A stretch of 11,375 bases of DNA from an uncultured Mollicutes bacterium (lineage in GTDB: Bacteria > Bacillota_I > Bacilli_A > RF39 > UBA660). The stretch covers positions 1 through 11,375 of the forward strand of contig USTO01000018.1 in the NCBI GenBank assembly GCA_900557675.1, given 5' to 3'. How positions within the stretch are numbered: position 1 is the first letter of the stretch; every line of letters starts with the position of its first letter. A program made the position numbers and the translations under genes. The notes under the pieces are model-generated. The model saw only the letters and a program-made list of their open reading frames with translations, was not told where the DNA came from and did no database searches. Shown one piece after another: positions 1-7,163 of the stretch.

Positions 1-348
1 AGATATAATACGGATAGACCACTTTATTGGGAAGGAATGGTTGGACTTATGTATCTAAGTGATTATGGTTATGCAGCAGGAAACAGTTGTGTAAATGGTA
101 CTATGTTATATAATTATTTAGAAGTATGTATGAATAATGATTGGCTCTATATTTCAAATGCTAGCCGGTGGGTAATGTCGCCTGATTCAGGTATCTCCGA
201 CGGCTTGTTCTACGTCGACCTCGACGGTCGAGTCTCCTACTTTTACAGCGGTGCCACCTTTGAGGTGAGCCCTACCTTCTACCTTAAAGCAGATACAAAT
301 ATAAAAAGTGGAGATGGAAGTATTAATAATCCCTATCTTTTAAGTTAA
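1..348 (+). CDS. C-terminal part of a surface protein with a C-type-lectin-like (DUF6273-like) domain, 5' truncated
   Basis: The frame is open from base 1 (it begins RYNTDRPLYWEG), so the gene starts upstream and the ATG at 37 is internal. The visible part follows the plan seen in many gut Firmicutes surface and pilin-like proteins: a WEGMVGLMYLSDYGYAAG block, two Cys flanking a short insert, then RWVMSP...FYVDLDGRV...VSPTFYLKAD and the closing IKSGDGSINNPYLL. The W-x-x-SP / V-x-x-x-G / P-x-x-x-L pattern is that of DUF6273 and related C-type-lectin-like folds, which bind ligands outside the cell. Such proteins usually carry an N-terminal prepilin or membrane anchor, which would lie outside the window. 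Codons from 163 to 285 are compositionally foreign (separate entry). The fold assignment is by motif recognition; the ligand is unknown. Confidence 0.75.
   Translation, partial: RYNTDRPLYWEGMVGLMYLSDYGYAAGNSCVNGTMLYNYLEVCMNNDWLYISNASRWVMSPDSGISDGLFYVDLDGRVSYFYSGATFEVSPTFYLKADTNIKSGDGSINNPYLLS
163..285 (+). other. Candidate hypervariable (DGR variable-region-like) segment inside the lectin-like domain
   Basis: Of the 41 codons here, 22 end in C (for example atc tcc gac ggc, then ttc tac gtc gac ctc gac). Flanking codons of the same gene nearly all end in A or T. From 193 to 285 I count 31 C and 14 A in 93 bases, in a window where A is the commonest or second commonest base and C the rarest. 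Diversity-generating retroelements copy a template repeat while randomising its A residues, so AAC codons become NNC, which gives exactly this A-depleted, NNC-rich look. The segment also falls on the ligand-binding loops of a lectin-like fold, the usual DGR target. No template repeat or reverse transcriptase is in the window, so the mechanism is inferred. Confidence 0.55.
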
Positions 349-457
349 TATACATATATATAATGTATTTGGAATAGCCCTGATGCCATATAAAGAAGGG
401 GTAATAAAGGAATGTAGGAACTATATATATATAACTACTCTTTACTCTAAAACTCAT

Positions 458-491
458 AGTAGGTAATATATATATCCTACTTCTTTTGTTT
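458..491 (+). terminator. Possible terminator of the surface-protein gene
   Basis: AGTAGG (458-463) and CCTACT (476-481) form a 6-bp stem around an A/T loop, followed by the T-rich TCTTTTGTTT. It lies about 110 bases after the stop codon. The stem is short, so this is tentative. The rest of 349-550 is AT repeats with no supported gene. Confidence 0.35.
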
Positions 492-550
492 ATATATAGA
501 ATGCTTGTTTGTATAATATAAAAAAATTTAAAAAAATATATAAAAAGGGG

Positions 551-578
551 TTGAAATTTTTCTGTAATCTGCTAGAAT
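551..578 (+). promoter_or_regulatory. Sigma-A promoter for lon and its leader ORF
   Basis: TTGAAA (551-556), a 16-base spacer, then TAGAAT (573-578). Transcription would start near 585, leaving a leader of about 90 bases before lon. I see no CIRCE element (TTAGCACTC-N9-GAGTGCTAA) that would place lon under HrcA. Confidence 0.6.
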
Positions 579-613
579 ATAAAGACAAGGAAGGGAAGTG
601 AGGAGAACTAATT

Positions 614-658
614 ATGGATAATGATAGGTACTCTTTGCTTTTTTTGTTTATTAGTTAG
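614..658 (+). CDS. 14-codon leader ORF upstream of lon
   Basis: AGGAG (601-605) sits 8 bases before an ATG that opens MDNDRYSLLFLFIS, then TAG, with a second TAG directly after. It has a better ribosome-binding site than lon itself and is in the same frame, ending 18 bases before the preferred lon start. It is either a leader peptide that loads ribosomes for lon by translational coupling or a chance ORF. The hydrophobic Leu/Phe run is encoded by a T-rich stretch. No homologue is recognised. Confidence 0.35.
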   Translation: MDNDRYSLLFLFIS

Positions 659-676
659 TAGAAAGTGGGTTATGTT

Positions 677-3055
677 ATGATGCAAACTAATTTGCCAGTT
701 CTTTTTCTTAGAGAAAGTGTACTACTTCCTTATGGAGAAGTTAGGGTTGATATAGATAATGATAGGGATAAAGAAATTATTAGGGTATGTGAGGTTAGTC
801 ACGAGAATTTTTTGCTTTTAGTTAATCTTACGGACCCTTTAGAAGAAGTACCTATTACTACTAATTTACCTGATATAATTGTTATGGGAAGGATTAAGTC
901 TAAGTTAACTCTTCCTAATGGTAATATAAGAATAGTTCTTGTGGGAGAAGCGAGAGTTAAAGTTTTTAATTATTTATTTAATGATAATGATATTATGTAT
1001 GCTTTTGTTAATAAAATAGATGAAGTGATTGATAGTAGTGATAATAGTAATTATGAGGATAATATTATTAATGATATAGATGTACCTACCCCCGATAGGG
1101 AAAATGATAAAAAGGGATTAGATAATCATTTTGAGACACTTAAGAAGATGCTTTTTACGAAGTTAGAGGAGTATATTAGTAATGAACCTAGTGTTAGTAA
1201 TGATATTTTGGGATATATATTATCTACTAATGATATAGGAGAACTTATTGATACGGTTACAAGTAAATTTCCATTTACGTACGATGAGAAGATTAAGTAT
1301 ATTAATGAGTGTGATGATGATAAGCGTTTTAAGATGTTAATTCGTGATATTGGGAGTAAGTTAGAGGCTCAAAAGATAGAAAGTGAGATTGAGTTTAGTC
1401 TTTCTAATAAGCTTGATATGGAGCAGAGGGAATATGTTTTAAGGGAGAAGATTAAGCTTATTAAGGAGGAACTTGGTGAGGTTGATATTAAAGAGGGGGA
1501 GATTAAGTCTCTTCGTAATAGGGCTAATAGATTAGATGCTCCTCCTATTATTAAGAATAGGATTAATAGGGAAATTAATGGGTATGAAATGCTTAGTACT
1601 TCATCTCCAGAGGTTGGTATTATTAGGAGTTATATTGAGTGGCTTCTTAGTCTTCCGTGGAATATGGGTAGTAAGGATAATTTGGATATTAAGAGAGTGG
1701 AATGGTATTTGAATGAGTCTCATTATGGTCTTAGAGAGGTTAAGGATTTGGTACTTGAATATGCTGGTTTACTTAAACATAATCCTAAGGTTAATAGTCC
1801 GGTTATTTGTTTAGTGGGGCCTCCCGGGGTTGGTAAGACTTCTATTGCTAGGGAGATAGCTAAGAGTCTTAATAAGAAATTTGTTAAGGTTAGTGTTGGT
1901 GGTGTTAATGATGAGGCTATGATTAAGGGGCATAGAAGGACTTATATTGGGGCTTCACCTGGTAAGATTATTGATGGGTTAAGGCGAGCTAAGGTTAATA
2001 ATCCTGTCTTTCTTATTGATGAAGTGGATAAACTTACTAGTGATTATAAGGGGGATCCGGCTTCTAGTTTACTTGATGTTTTGGATAAGGAACAGAATAT
2101 GTGTTTTGTTGATAATTATATTGAGGAAGAGGTTGATTTATCGAATGTATTCTTTATTTTAACGGCTAATGATGAGAGTAAGATACCGGATGCTTTAAGG
2201 GATAGGTTAGAGATTGTAAGGATATCTAGGTATTCTTTATATGATAAGGTAGCTATTGCTAAGAGTTATCTTATTCCAAGGCTTCTTAGGGTTTATAATC
2301 TTACGAATATTCATTTTACGGATAAGGTTATTAATGATATTATTACTTATTATACGAAAGAAGCGGGAGTGAGGGAGTTAGAGAGGCTTCTTGCTAAGAT
2401 TCTTAGAAAGGTGATTATTTTAGGTCAGAGTAATATTATTCTTAGTGATCCAAAGGAGTATTTGGGAAGGTATGTGTACGTTAAAGATGAAGTGATTCGT
2501 GATAGTGAAGTTGGGTGTGTTAATGCTCTTGGGAATAGTCTTTATGGGGGTAGTATAGTACCGGTTACTTGTACGAGTTATAGGGGGAGTGGTAATGTTA
2601 TTGTAACGGGTATGGCTGGTGATATTGTTAAGGAGAGTGTTAATATTGCTCTTAGTTATATTAAGAGTAATGCTAAGAGGTTTGGTATTGAACTTGAAAG
2701 GGTTGTTAATAGTGATTTTCATATTCATTTAGAGAGTGGGACAGTTCCTAAAGAGGGGCCTAGTGCGGGAACTTCTATTGTTACCTGTCTTATTAGTCAT
2801 CTTACTTCAAAGGAGGTTTCTTCTTTGATTGGTATGTCGGGAGAGATTACTTTAAGGGGAAAGGTACTTGCTATTGGGGGACTTAGAGAGAAGCTTATTG
2901 CAGCAAGAGAAGGGGGAATTGAGAGGGTTTTTATTCCGAGAGGGAATGTTCGGGATTTGGAACTTGTTGATAATGAGGTTAAGAAGGATTTGGATATTAT
3001 TTTAGTTAGTGATTATATGGATATTTTTGAGTTCTTGTTTGAGGAGGCTAATTGA
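677..3055 (+). CDS. lon: ATP-dependent Lon protease
   Basis: Cytosolic AAA+ serine protease that unfolds and degrades misfolded and regulatory proteins as a hexamer. Numbering from the ATG at 677 (792 aa, normal for LonA): the N-terminal substrate-binding domain opens with LPVLFLRESVLLP; a coiled-coil stretch lies around 235-270; the AAA+ domain has Walker A GPPGVGKT (381-388) and Walker B FLIDEVDK (445-452); the C-terminal protease domain carries the catalytic dyad Ser696 (GPSAG) and Lys739 (GGLREK), 43 residues apart as in E. coli Lon. A low-complexity Asn/Asp insert sits near 117-145. The start is uncertain: GTG 665 and ATG 680 are also in frame. I prefer 677 because AGAAAGTGGG (660-669) can pair with the 16S rRNA end. 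It is probably cotranscribed with the next two genes. Complete and apparently functional. Confidence 0.97.
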   Translation: MMQTNLPVLFLRESVLLPYGEVRVDIDNDRDKEIIRVCEVSHENFLLLVNLTDPLEEVPITTNLPDIIVMGRIKSKLTLPNGNIRIVLVGEARVKVFNYLFNDNDIMYAFVNKIDEVIDSSDNSNYEDNIINDIDVPTPDRENDKKGLDNHFETLKKMLFTKLEEYISNEPSVSNDILGYILSTNDIGELIDTVTSKFPFTYDEKIKYINECDDDKRFKMLIRDIGSKLEAQKIESEIEFSLSNKLDMEQREYVLREKIKLIKEELGEVDIKEGEIKSLRNRANRLDAPPIIKNRINREINGYEMLSTSSPEVGIIRSYIEWLLSLPWNMGSKDNLDIKRVEWYLNESHYGLREVKDLVLEYAGLLKHNPKVNSPVICLVGPPGVGKTSIAREIAKSLNKKFVKVSVGGVNDEAMIKGHRRTYIGASPGKIIDGLRRAKVNNPVFLIDEVDKLTSDYKGDPASSLLDVLDKEQNMCFVDNYIEEEVDLSNVFFILTANDESKIPDALRDRLEIVRISRYSLYDKVAIAKSYLIPRLLRVYNLTNIHFTDKVINDIITYYTKEAGVRELERLLAKILRKVIILGQSNIILSDPKEYLGRYVYVKDEVIRDSEVGCVNALGNSLYGGSIVPVTCTSYRGSGNVIVTGMAGDIVKESVNIALSYIKSNAKRFGIELERVVNSDFHIHLESGTVPKEGPSAGTSIVTCLISHLTSKEVSSLIGMSGEITLRGKVLAIGGLREKLIAAREGGIERVFIPRGNVRDLELVDNEVKKDLDIILVSDYMDIFEFLFEEAN

Positions 3056-3117
3056 TTATATATTTTAAATATGGAAACAAACTTCTTTTTTTGCATATAA
3101 TTTATTAGGTGAGTGGG

Positions 3118-3489
3118 ATGAGTAAGGATAGTTTTAGGGCTTTTGTGAGAAGTAATCCGAATTTTATTTATAGTGTTAGGGATAAGAGGGTTACATGGCA
3201 GGAACTATATGAGCTTTATGATTTATATGGTGAGGATAAGAGTGTATTTAATAAGTATTTAGAAAGTAGTAGTAATAATAGTAGTAGTAGGGGTAGTAGC
3301 AAGAGTGCTTTTAATGATATTTCTAATATGATTAAGGAACTTGATGTTGATAAGGTGCAGAATGGGGTTACGTCTTTACAGAAGGCTCTTAGTTTATTTT
3401 CAGAATTATTTGCTAGTAAAGAGGGAGCAAGTAATAATGGTGGCAATAATTATGAACCTAGGGCTGTTTATAAGAGGTTTGAGGATTAA
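3118..3489 (+). CDS. ylbD: YlbD-like putative coat protein
   Basis: A 123-residue protein whose N-terminal half matches the YlbD family of Bacilli: FRAFVRSNPNFIYSVRD, TWQELYELYDLYGED and a following Y mirror the FxxFVxxxP...V...TWQxLYExxxLxGED pattern of B. subtilis YlbD. A Ser/Asn-rich linker (about 48-63) separates it from a helical C-terminal half, SAFNDISNMIKELDVDKVQ onward, which is also in the family. In Bacillus it is annotated as a putative spore-coat protein, but its presence in lineages not known to sporulate suggests another role. Start chosen at ATG 3118 because AGGTGA (3107-3112) is 5 bases ahead; the GTG at 3109 would overlap that site. Its stop codon overlaps the next start by one base (TAATG), which indicates translational coupling. 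Confidence 0.8.
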   Translation: MSKDSFRAFVRSNPNFIYSVRDKRVTWQELYELYDLYGEDKSVFNKYLESSSNNSSSRGSSKSAFNDISNMIKELDVDKVQNGVTSLQKALSLFSELFASKEGASNNGGNNYEPRAVYKRFED

Positions 3490-3710
3490 TGAGTATAGAT
3501 GTGCAAATGGTTATTAATAGTGATGTTAGGTATATTAGTTATTTAAGGGATAATAGTTATTGGTATAAGTATTTGAATAGGAGTGATGAGGCTCTTAAGG
3601 GGTTTATGGATGAGGTTAGGGATAAGTATGAGATGAAGACGTCTGATAAGATTAATAGGCTTTTTGATAATATTAATATGTTTGGGGCGTTTTTGGAGGC
3701 ACTTAAATAG
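3489..3710 (+). CDS. ylbE: YlbE-like protein
   Basis: A 73-residue protein of the YlbE family. The diagnostic block is YISYLRDNSYWYKYLNRS, matching the FLRxNPxWYRxLxR core of B. subtilis YlbE, followed by a helical tail (TSDKINRLFDNINMFGAFLEAL) in the same place as in the family. No enzymatic motif, signal peptide or membrane segment is visible; the function is unknown. Its start overlaps the ylbD stop by one base, and the same ylbD-ylbE pairing occurs in Bacillus, which supports both calls. A terminator hairpin begins inside its last codons and ends the operon. Confidence 0.8.
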   Translation: MSIDVQMVINSDVRYISYLRDNSYWYKYLNRSDEALKGFMDEVRDKYEMKTSDKINRLFDNINMFGAFLEALK

Positions 3711-3730
3711 AGGAGGAGTGCTTTTTTTAT
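3696..3730 (+). terminator. Intrinsic terminator of the lon-ylbD-ylbE unit
   Basis: GAGGCACT (3696-3703) pairs with AGTGCTTT (3717-3724) in an 8-bp stem with two G-T pairs. A T tract running from 3722 to 3728 follows. The left arm lies within the last codons of ylbE. Confidence 0.75.
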
Positions 3731-3745
3731 TTGGTGTATATCAAA

Positions 3746-3784
3746 ATGTAATTTTTTCTCTATTTTGTTGCAAAAAAATTACAT
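3746..3784 (+). repeat. Perfect 12-bp inverted repeat overlapping the AAA15 promoter, possible operator
   Basis: ATGTAATTTTTT (3746-3757) and AAAAAATTACAT (3773-3784) are exact inverted copies around 15 bases. The right arm begins on the last base of the -35 box and fills most of the promoter spacer. No T tract follows on the + strand, so a repressor site is likelier than a terminator. The symmetry is seen; the operator role is inferred. Confidence 0.5.
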
Positions 3785-3796
3785 CTAATGTATAAT
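3768..3796 (+). promoter_or_regulatory. Sigma-A promoter of the AAA15 ATPase gene
   Basis: TTGCAA (3768-3773), a 17-base spacer and a perfect TATAAT (3791-3796). The start site would be near 3803, at the ribosome-binding site GGAGG (3803-3807), giving a very short leader. Confidence 0.7.
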
Positions 3797-3813
3797 ATGG
3801 TTGGAGGTTAATT

Positions 3814-4914
3814 ATGATAAAGAAGTTTTGTGTTAAGAATTTTAAGAATTTTAAAAATGAAATTACTTTAGACTTTTCAAAAATAAGGGATTATGGTTTT
3901 AATCAAGAACTTATTAGGAATGGTCTTATTAACAAGATGCTTATATATGGACCTAATAATAGTGGTAAGAGTAATTTGGGTGCAGCTATTATGGATATTA
4001 CTTTTCACTTGGGCAATAATTATGATAGTGATGATAGGACTTATTTGTATTATTTGAATGGTGATTGTACCTTTGATTATGCTTCTTTTAAATATGAGTT
4101 TTTATTTGGGGAAAAATTGGTTACTTATGTTTATGAAAAGAATACAAAAATGGAACTTATTAGTGAAGAACTTTGGGAAGGTGATAATTTACTTTTTGAA
4201 TATAATTATAGGAATAATAAGTACACTAATAATATTAAGGAAGCTCAAACAATTGATATTTCAAAGAGGAGTAGTCATAGTTCGTCAGCATTAAAGTTTA
4301 TTTATACTAATACTTTATATTGGCCAGAAGATAGTGCAGTTAAACTTCTTATGGAGTTTGTTTCGGGTATGATTTGTGTTCGTAGTTTTCGTAATGACGA
4401 TGTTCCTTTTTCAAGAATGAATGGTAATGATTTACACGAGTTTATTATTGATAATGGTTTACTGGGAGATTTTGAGAAGTTTTTACAGAATTGTGGACAG
4501 TGTTATAATCTTACAGAAATTAATGAGGGTGGAAGAAAATTTATTGGTGTTAAATTTAGAAATTACAAGGCTAGATTTGAGTTAGTGGCATCAACTGGTA
4601 CGCAATCTTTATGGTTATTTTATTATTTTCTTAATAAAAAGAGGAGTTTATCTTTTGTTTATTTGGATGAGTTTGATGCTTTTTATCACTATGAACTTGC
4701 TACGAGTGTTCTTAGATATATTAATGAAAAGAAGAATATTCAGACAGTACTTACTTCTCATAATACTTACTTAATTAGTAATGAACTTATGAGGCCAGAT
4801 TGTTATTTTATGCTTAATAATGGAAAGGTTAATAGTTTTGCTGATAGGACAATGAAGACTATTAGACAGGCTCATAATTTGGAGAAGATGTTTAGAAGTG
4901 GCTATTTTGATTAA
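3814..4914 (+). CDS. COG1106-type (AAA15) ATPase, probable anti-phage protein
   Basis: A 366-residue ABC/SMC-like ATPase. It opens with KKFCVKNFKNFKNEITLDF, the usual start of this class, then Walker A GPNNSGKS (46-53), a middle region with no recognised domain, a signature-like STGTQS (260-265), Walker B FVYLDEFDAF (281-290, D285/E286) and the switch histidine in TSHN (314-317). The end, IRQAHNLEKMFRSGYFD, is typical of COG1106 proteins. Members of this group act in defence, for example AbiLi, which works with a RloB-type partner, or retron-linked ATPases. No RloB gene or other effector is adjacent, so this copy is stand-alone or borrows a partner. GGAGG lies 6 bases before the start. It sits directly ahead of a restriction-modification pair and uses more AAA/GAA codons than lon, which suggests acquisition by transfer. 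The ATPase class is firm; the defence role is inferred. Confidence 0.8.
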   Translation: MIKKFCVKNFKNFKNEITLDFSKIRDYGFNQELIRNGLINKMLIYGPNNSGKSNLGAAIMDITFHLGNNYDSDDRTYLYYLNGDCTFDYASFKYEFLFGEKLVTYVYEKNTKMELISEELWEGDNLLFEYNYRNNKYTNNIKEAQTIDISKRSSHSSSALKFIYTNTLYWPEDSAVKLLMEFVSGMICVRSFRNDDVPFSRMNGNDLHEFIIDNGLLGDFEKFLQNCGQCYNLTEINEGGRKFIGVKFRNYKARFELVASTGTQSLWLFYYFLNKKRSLSFVYLDEFDAFYHYELATSVLRYINEKKNIQTVLTSHNTYLISNELMRPDCYFMLNNGKVNSFADRTMKTIRQAHNLEKMFRSGYFD

Positions 4915-4940
4915 TTAGGTGCAATTTTAAAGATAATTAT

Positions 4941-4967
4941 TTGAAAAATATGATATACTTATATTAT
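4941..4967 (+). promoter_or_regulatory. Weak candidate promoter for the restriction-modification operon
   Basis: TTGAAA (4941-4946) and TATTAT (4962-4967) are 15 bases apart, shorter than ideal. The gap between the ATPase and the methyltransferase has no terminator, so read-through is also possible. Confidence 0.35.
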
Positions 4968-4991
4968 CTATTAGGGAATGTGAGGTGAAAG

Positions 4992-5966
4992 ATGGAGAAA
5001 CTTAAATTTATGGATTTTTGTGCGGGTATTGGTGGGGGTAGAGTAGGACTTACTAATAATAATTTAGAGTGTGTTGGATATAGTGAAATAGACTTGTTGG
5101 CTGAAAAAACGTATAAAACTTTATATGGTGATAAGGAAGAGAATTATGGAGATCTTACTAAAATTGATACAGATAAACTTCCTAATTTTGATTTATTAAT
5201 TGGGGGTTTTCCTTGTCAAACGTTTTCTGTTATGGGTAAAAGGGCTGGATTTGATGATAGTAGGGGTATGATTATATATAGTCTTATTAAGATAATGAAA
5301 GAGAAGAATGTTCCTTATTTTATATTAGAGAATGTTAAGGGACTAGTAAACCATAATAAAGGAGAAACATTAAGAGAAATAGTTAAGTGCTTAGAGGATG
5401 CTGGTTATGCGGTAGAGTATAAAGTTTTAAATAGTTTAGATTATGGTGTTCCCCAAATGAGAGAAAGAATTTATTTTATTGGTATAAGAAAAGATATAAA
5501 AAGAAATAAGTTTGTGTGGCCTAAACCTTTTAAGAATCAAGGAATAGAGAATTTTTTAATAGATAAGGATGCGGAAGAGCAAAATTTAAATGATAAGATT
5601 TTCCAAAAATACTTAAATAATAAATATAATATGGGTAGATTTAATTTAGATGATATCTTAAAAAAGGATTATTTAGTGTTAGATACAAGGCAATCTGATT
5701 TACGGTTATATGATAAGAAAGTGCCTACATTAAGGACAGGCCGTCACGGTATTTTATATGTTAAAAATAATAAGTTATATAAACTAAGTGGCTATGAAAG
5801 TTTACTGTTACAGGGTTTTCCAAAGCCTCTTTGTGATAAGGTAAAAGAAAATAAACTTAATAATAGTAAGATACTTTCTCAAGCTGGTAATGCTATGACA
5901 GTTAGTGTGATAGATGTGTTATGTAGTAGTCTTATTAAATGTATTGGAGGTAGTAATGAGGAATGA
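4992..5966 (+). CDS. DNA (cytosine-5-)-methyltransferase of a type II R-M system, probably GCGC-specific
   Basis: Transfers a methyl group from S-adenosylmethionine to C5 of cytosine, protecting host DNA from the nuclease encoded next. All the key motifs of the family are present in 324 residues: I, FMDFCAGIGGGRVGL (6-20, cofactor binding); IV, GGFPCQTFSVMGKRAGF with catalytic Cys75; VI, LENVKG with E113-N114-V115; VIII, QMRERIYF (155-162); and X, QAGNAMTVSVI (297-307). The target-recognition region lies between VIII and X, and its later part (DTRQSDLRLYDKKVPTLRTGRHG) is distinctive. Length is close to M.HhaI (327). GCGC specificity is inferred from the partner nuclease. GAGGTGA (4982-4988) precedes the ATG. 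The gene overlaps the nuclease start by 11 bases. No controller (C) protein gene is present. Confidence 0.93.
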   Translation: MEKLKFMDFCAGIGGGRVGLTNNNLECVGYSEIDLLAEKTYKTLYGDKEENYGDLTKIDTDKLPNFDLLIGGFPCQTFSVMGKRAGFDDSRGMIIYSLIKIMKEKNVPYFILENVKGLVNHNKGETLREIVKCLEDAGYAVEYKVLNSLDYGVPQMRERIYFIGIRKDIKRNKFVWPKPFKNQGIENFLIDKDAEEQNLNDKIFQKYLNNKYNMGRFNLDDILKKDYLVLDTRQSDLRLYDKKVPTLRTGRHGILYVKNNKLYKLSGYESLLLQGFPKPLCDKVKENKLNNSKILSQAGNAMTVSVIDVLCSSLIKCIGGSNEE

Positions 5967-6705
5967 TTTGGTAAAACTTGGTTCGCAAATAGCAAGAAAT
6001 GGTTTTAAAAATGAGCAAGATATATGTGATAAATTTATTAATTATAATAATGATAAAGAAGCTAAATATTGGCTAAAAATTATGGGTTATGATTTAGATG
6101 AAATAGAATATGTAAGAGCGGTAGTATTACACGGTTATAAAGCTGATGTGAATGTTCAAGTACAAATTAAACTTAAAGATGCTTTAGATACAGAAAATAT
6201 ACAAGTTAAGTTAGTGTCTAATAAGAGGGGCTTTAATCAAATTGATAAGAGGTGGCTTAAAAATTATAAAGAATTATGGAATATTCCTGAGAATGTTTAT
6301 GTGGCGTTGCAGTATTATACAGGAGAGTTAAAACCGTATAAGAGTGGTACTAAGGACAAAAGAAGAATGTTTATAAATGAAATGACAGAAGAAGAAAGGA
6401 ATGTAATTATAGATTGGTTTACTTCTAACAAAACCTTAGTTTTGTCGGACATTATTAAGGGGAGAGGACAATTTAGTGCTGAATGGATTTTAGTAGCTCA
6501 AAAGATTGATAATAATGCAAGATGGGTTTTGAAAAATATTAATGAGGCATTGCAGTATTATTCTGAGGGAGATGTCCTTGCTACCCGTAGGGGTTCAATT
6601 AAAATTGGAAAGATAACCATTCAAAGAAAGGGTGGTGATGCTGGTAGGGAAACAGCCAATATGTTGCAATTTAAGTTAAATCCGGCGGAGTTATTTGATA
6701 TATAA
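5956..6705 (+). CDS. HinP1I-like type II restriction endonuclease (predicted GCGC)
   Basis: This 249-residue protein is collinear with R.HinP1I (247 aa, cuts G^CGC) as I recall that sequence, with long shared blocks: LGSQIARNGFKNEQDI, IQVKLVSNKRGFNQIDKRWL, GTKDKRRMF, NNARWVLKNINE, RGSIKIG, IQRKGGDAGRETANMLQF and a C-terminal ELFDI. The HinP1I catalytic residues Asp62, Gln81 and Lys83 correspond to Asp64, Gln83 and Lys85, the last two in QVK, so the metal-dependent PD-(D/E)xK-type site is intact. The start is set by GGAGG (5946-5950), 5 bases before ATG 5956; the in-frame ATG at 5914 lacks a ribosome site and lies deep in the methyltransferase gene. The 11-base overlap with the methyltransferase makes nuclease translation follow methylase translation, a common safety arrangement. 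Complete and probably active. Confidence 0.93.
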   Translation: MRNDLVKLGSQIARNGFKNEQDICDKFINYNNDKEAKYWLKIMGYDLDEIEYVRAVVLHGYKADVNVQVQIKLKDALDTENIQVKLVSNKRGFNQIDKRWLKNYKELWNIPENVYVALQYYTGELKPYKSGTKDKRRMFINEMTEEERNVIIDWFTSNKTLVLSDIIKGRGQFSAEWILVAQKIDNNARWVLKNINEALQYYSEGDVLATRRGSIKIGKITIQRKGGDAGRETANMLQFKLNPAELFDI

Positions 6706-6720
6706 TGGAAGGAGTAGTTT

Positions 6721-7161
6721 ATGAAATTTAGTAATAAAGAGGGGTATGTTATTATAGGTATTGTAATAGTTTTTATTGTATTTCTTATTGTTATGTTTAG
6801 TTATGGATCTAATAGAAAGAAAAATAGTGGTGATATGTTTAAGGATAATAGTAATGGTATTAAGTGTAATTTGGTTAAGACTTATACTGTTAGAGATATA
6901 GATATTAGTAATGATGGAGAGAGTATGTATATTACTTTAAAAGAGTATCAGACGGAAGGGACTGATAAGCTTAAAGTTAGTAAGGAACTTGGTGAGGTTA
7001 TGAAAAGTGGTAATAACTATAATATATATTTTGATATTGATAAGAGATATGTTAAAGAGAATAATAGTGTAATATTTAGTAAGGGTGAAGTTACAAATAT
7101 TGTTTATACGGATAAAAGTGGTATGGATAGTTTAAATAGATATAGTTGTGAGGAGAAATAA
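6721..7161 (+). CDS. Small membrane-anchored protein, unrecognised
   Basis: 146 residues. A single strongly hydrophobic segment (about 8-29, GYVIIGIVIVFIVFLIVMF) after a short N-terminus is followed by a Lys/Asn-rich linker and a hydrophilic domain of about 110 residues, so an N-in, C-out anchored protein is likely. That domain holds two cysteines, C49 and C143, near its two ends, which could form a disulfide outside the cell. It alternates short strands (LVKTYTVRDIDI, SMYITLKEY, NIYFDIDKRY, GEVTNIVYT), suggesting a beta-rich fold. AAGGAG (6709-6714) precedes the ATG. It begins 15 bases after the restriction gene and ends 2 bases before the next gene, so it may share a transcript with both. 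I do not recognise a family. Confidence 0.7.
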   Translation: MKFSNKEGYVIIGIVIVFIVFLIVMFSYGSNRKKNSGDMFKDNSNGIKCNLVKTYTVRDIDISNDGESMYITLKEYQTEGTDKLKVSKELGEVMKSGNNYNIYFDIDKRYVKENNSVIFSKGEVTNIVYTDKSGMDSLNRYSCEEK

Positions 7162-7163
7162 AA

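Noticed and set aside
579..676. CIRCE (HrcA) operator upstream of lon
   Set aside because: No TTAGCACTC/GAGTGCTAA pair is present between the promoter and the gene.
2420..2728. Antisense open frame within lon (and similar ones at 3216-3446, 8040-8294, 9029-9214 and 10028-10213)
   Set aside because: Their translations are low-complexity mirrors of the AT-rich codons on the other strand and lie inside well-supported genes.
3053..3100. TGA read as Trp (Mycoplasma code), which would extend Lon
   Set aside because: Lon ends at its normal family length at TGA, the methyltransferase also ends in TGA, and Trp is encoded by TGG throughout.
3072..3101. TGGAAA-N18-TATAAT as a promoter for ylbD
   Set aside because: The predicted start would fall on the ribosome-binding site of ylbD, leaving no leader to bind ribosomes, and the -35 box is poor. 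Read-through from lon is simpler.
4058..4294. Second + strand frame inside the AAA15 gene, with a similar one at 8062-8283
   Set aside because: Both are out-of-frame hydrophobic readings of genes with clear motifs in the main frame, with no ribosome site of their own.
5914..5955. Upstream in-frame ATG that would extend the restriction endonuclease by 14 residues
   Set aside because: It has no ribosome site, lies within the methyltransferase gene, and the added residues have no counterpart in HinP1I. GGAGG before ATG 5956 fits far better.
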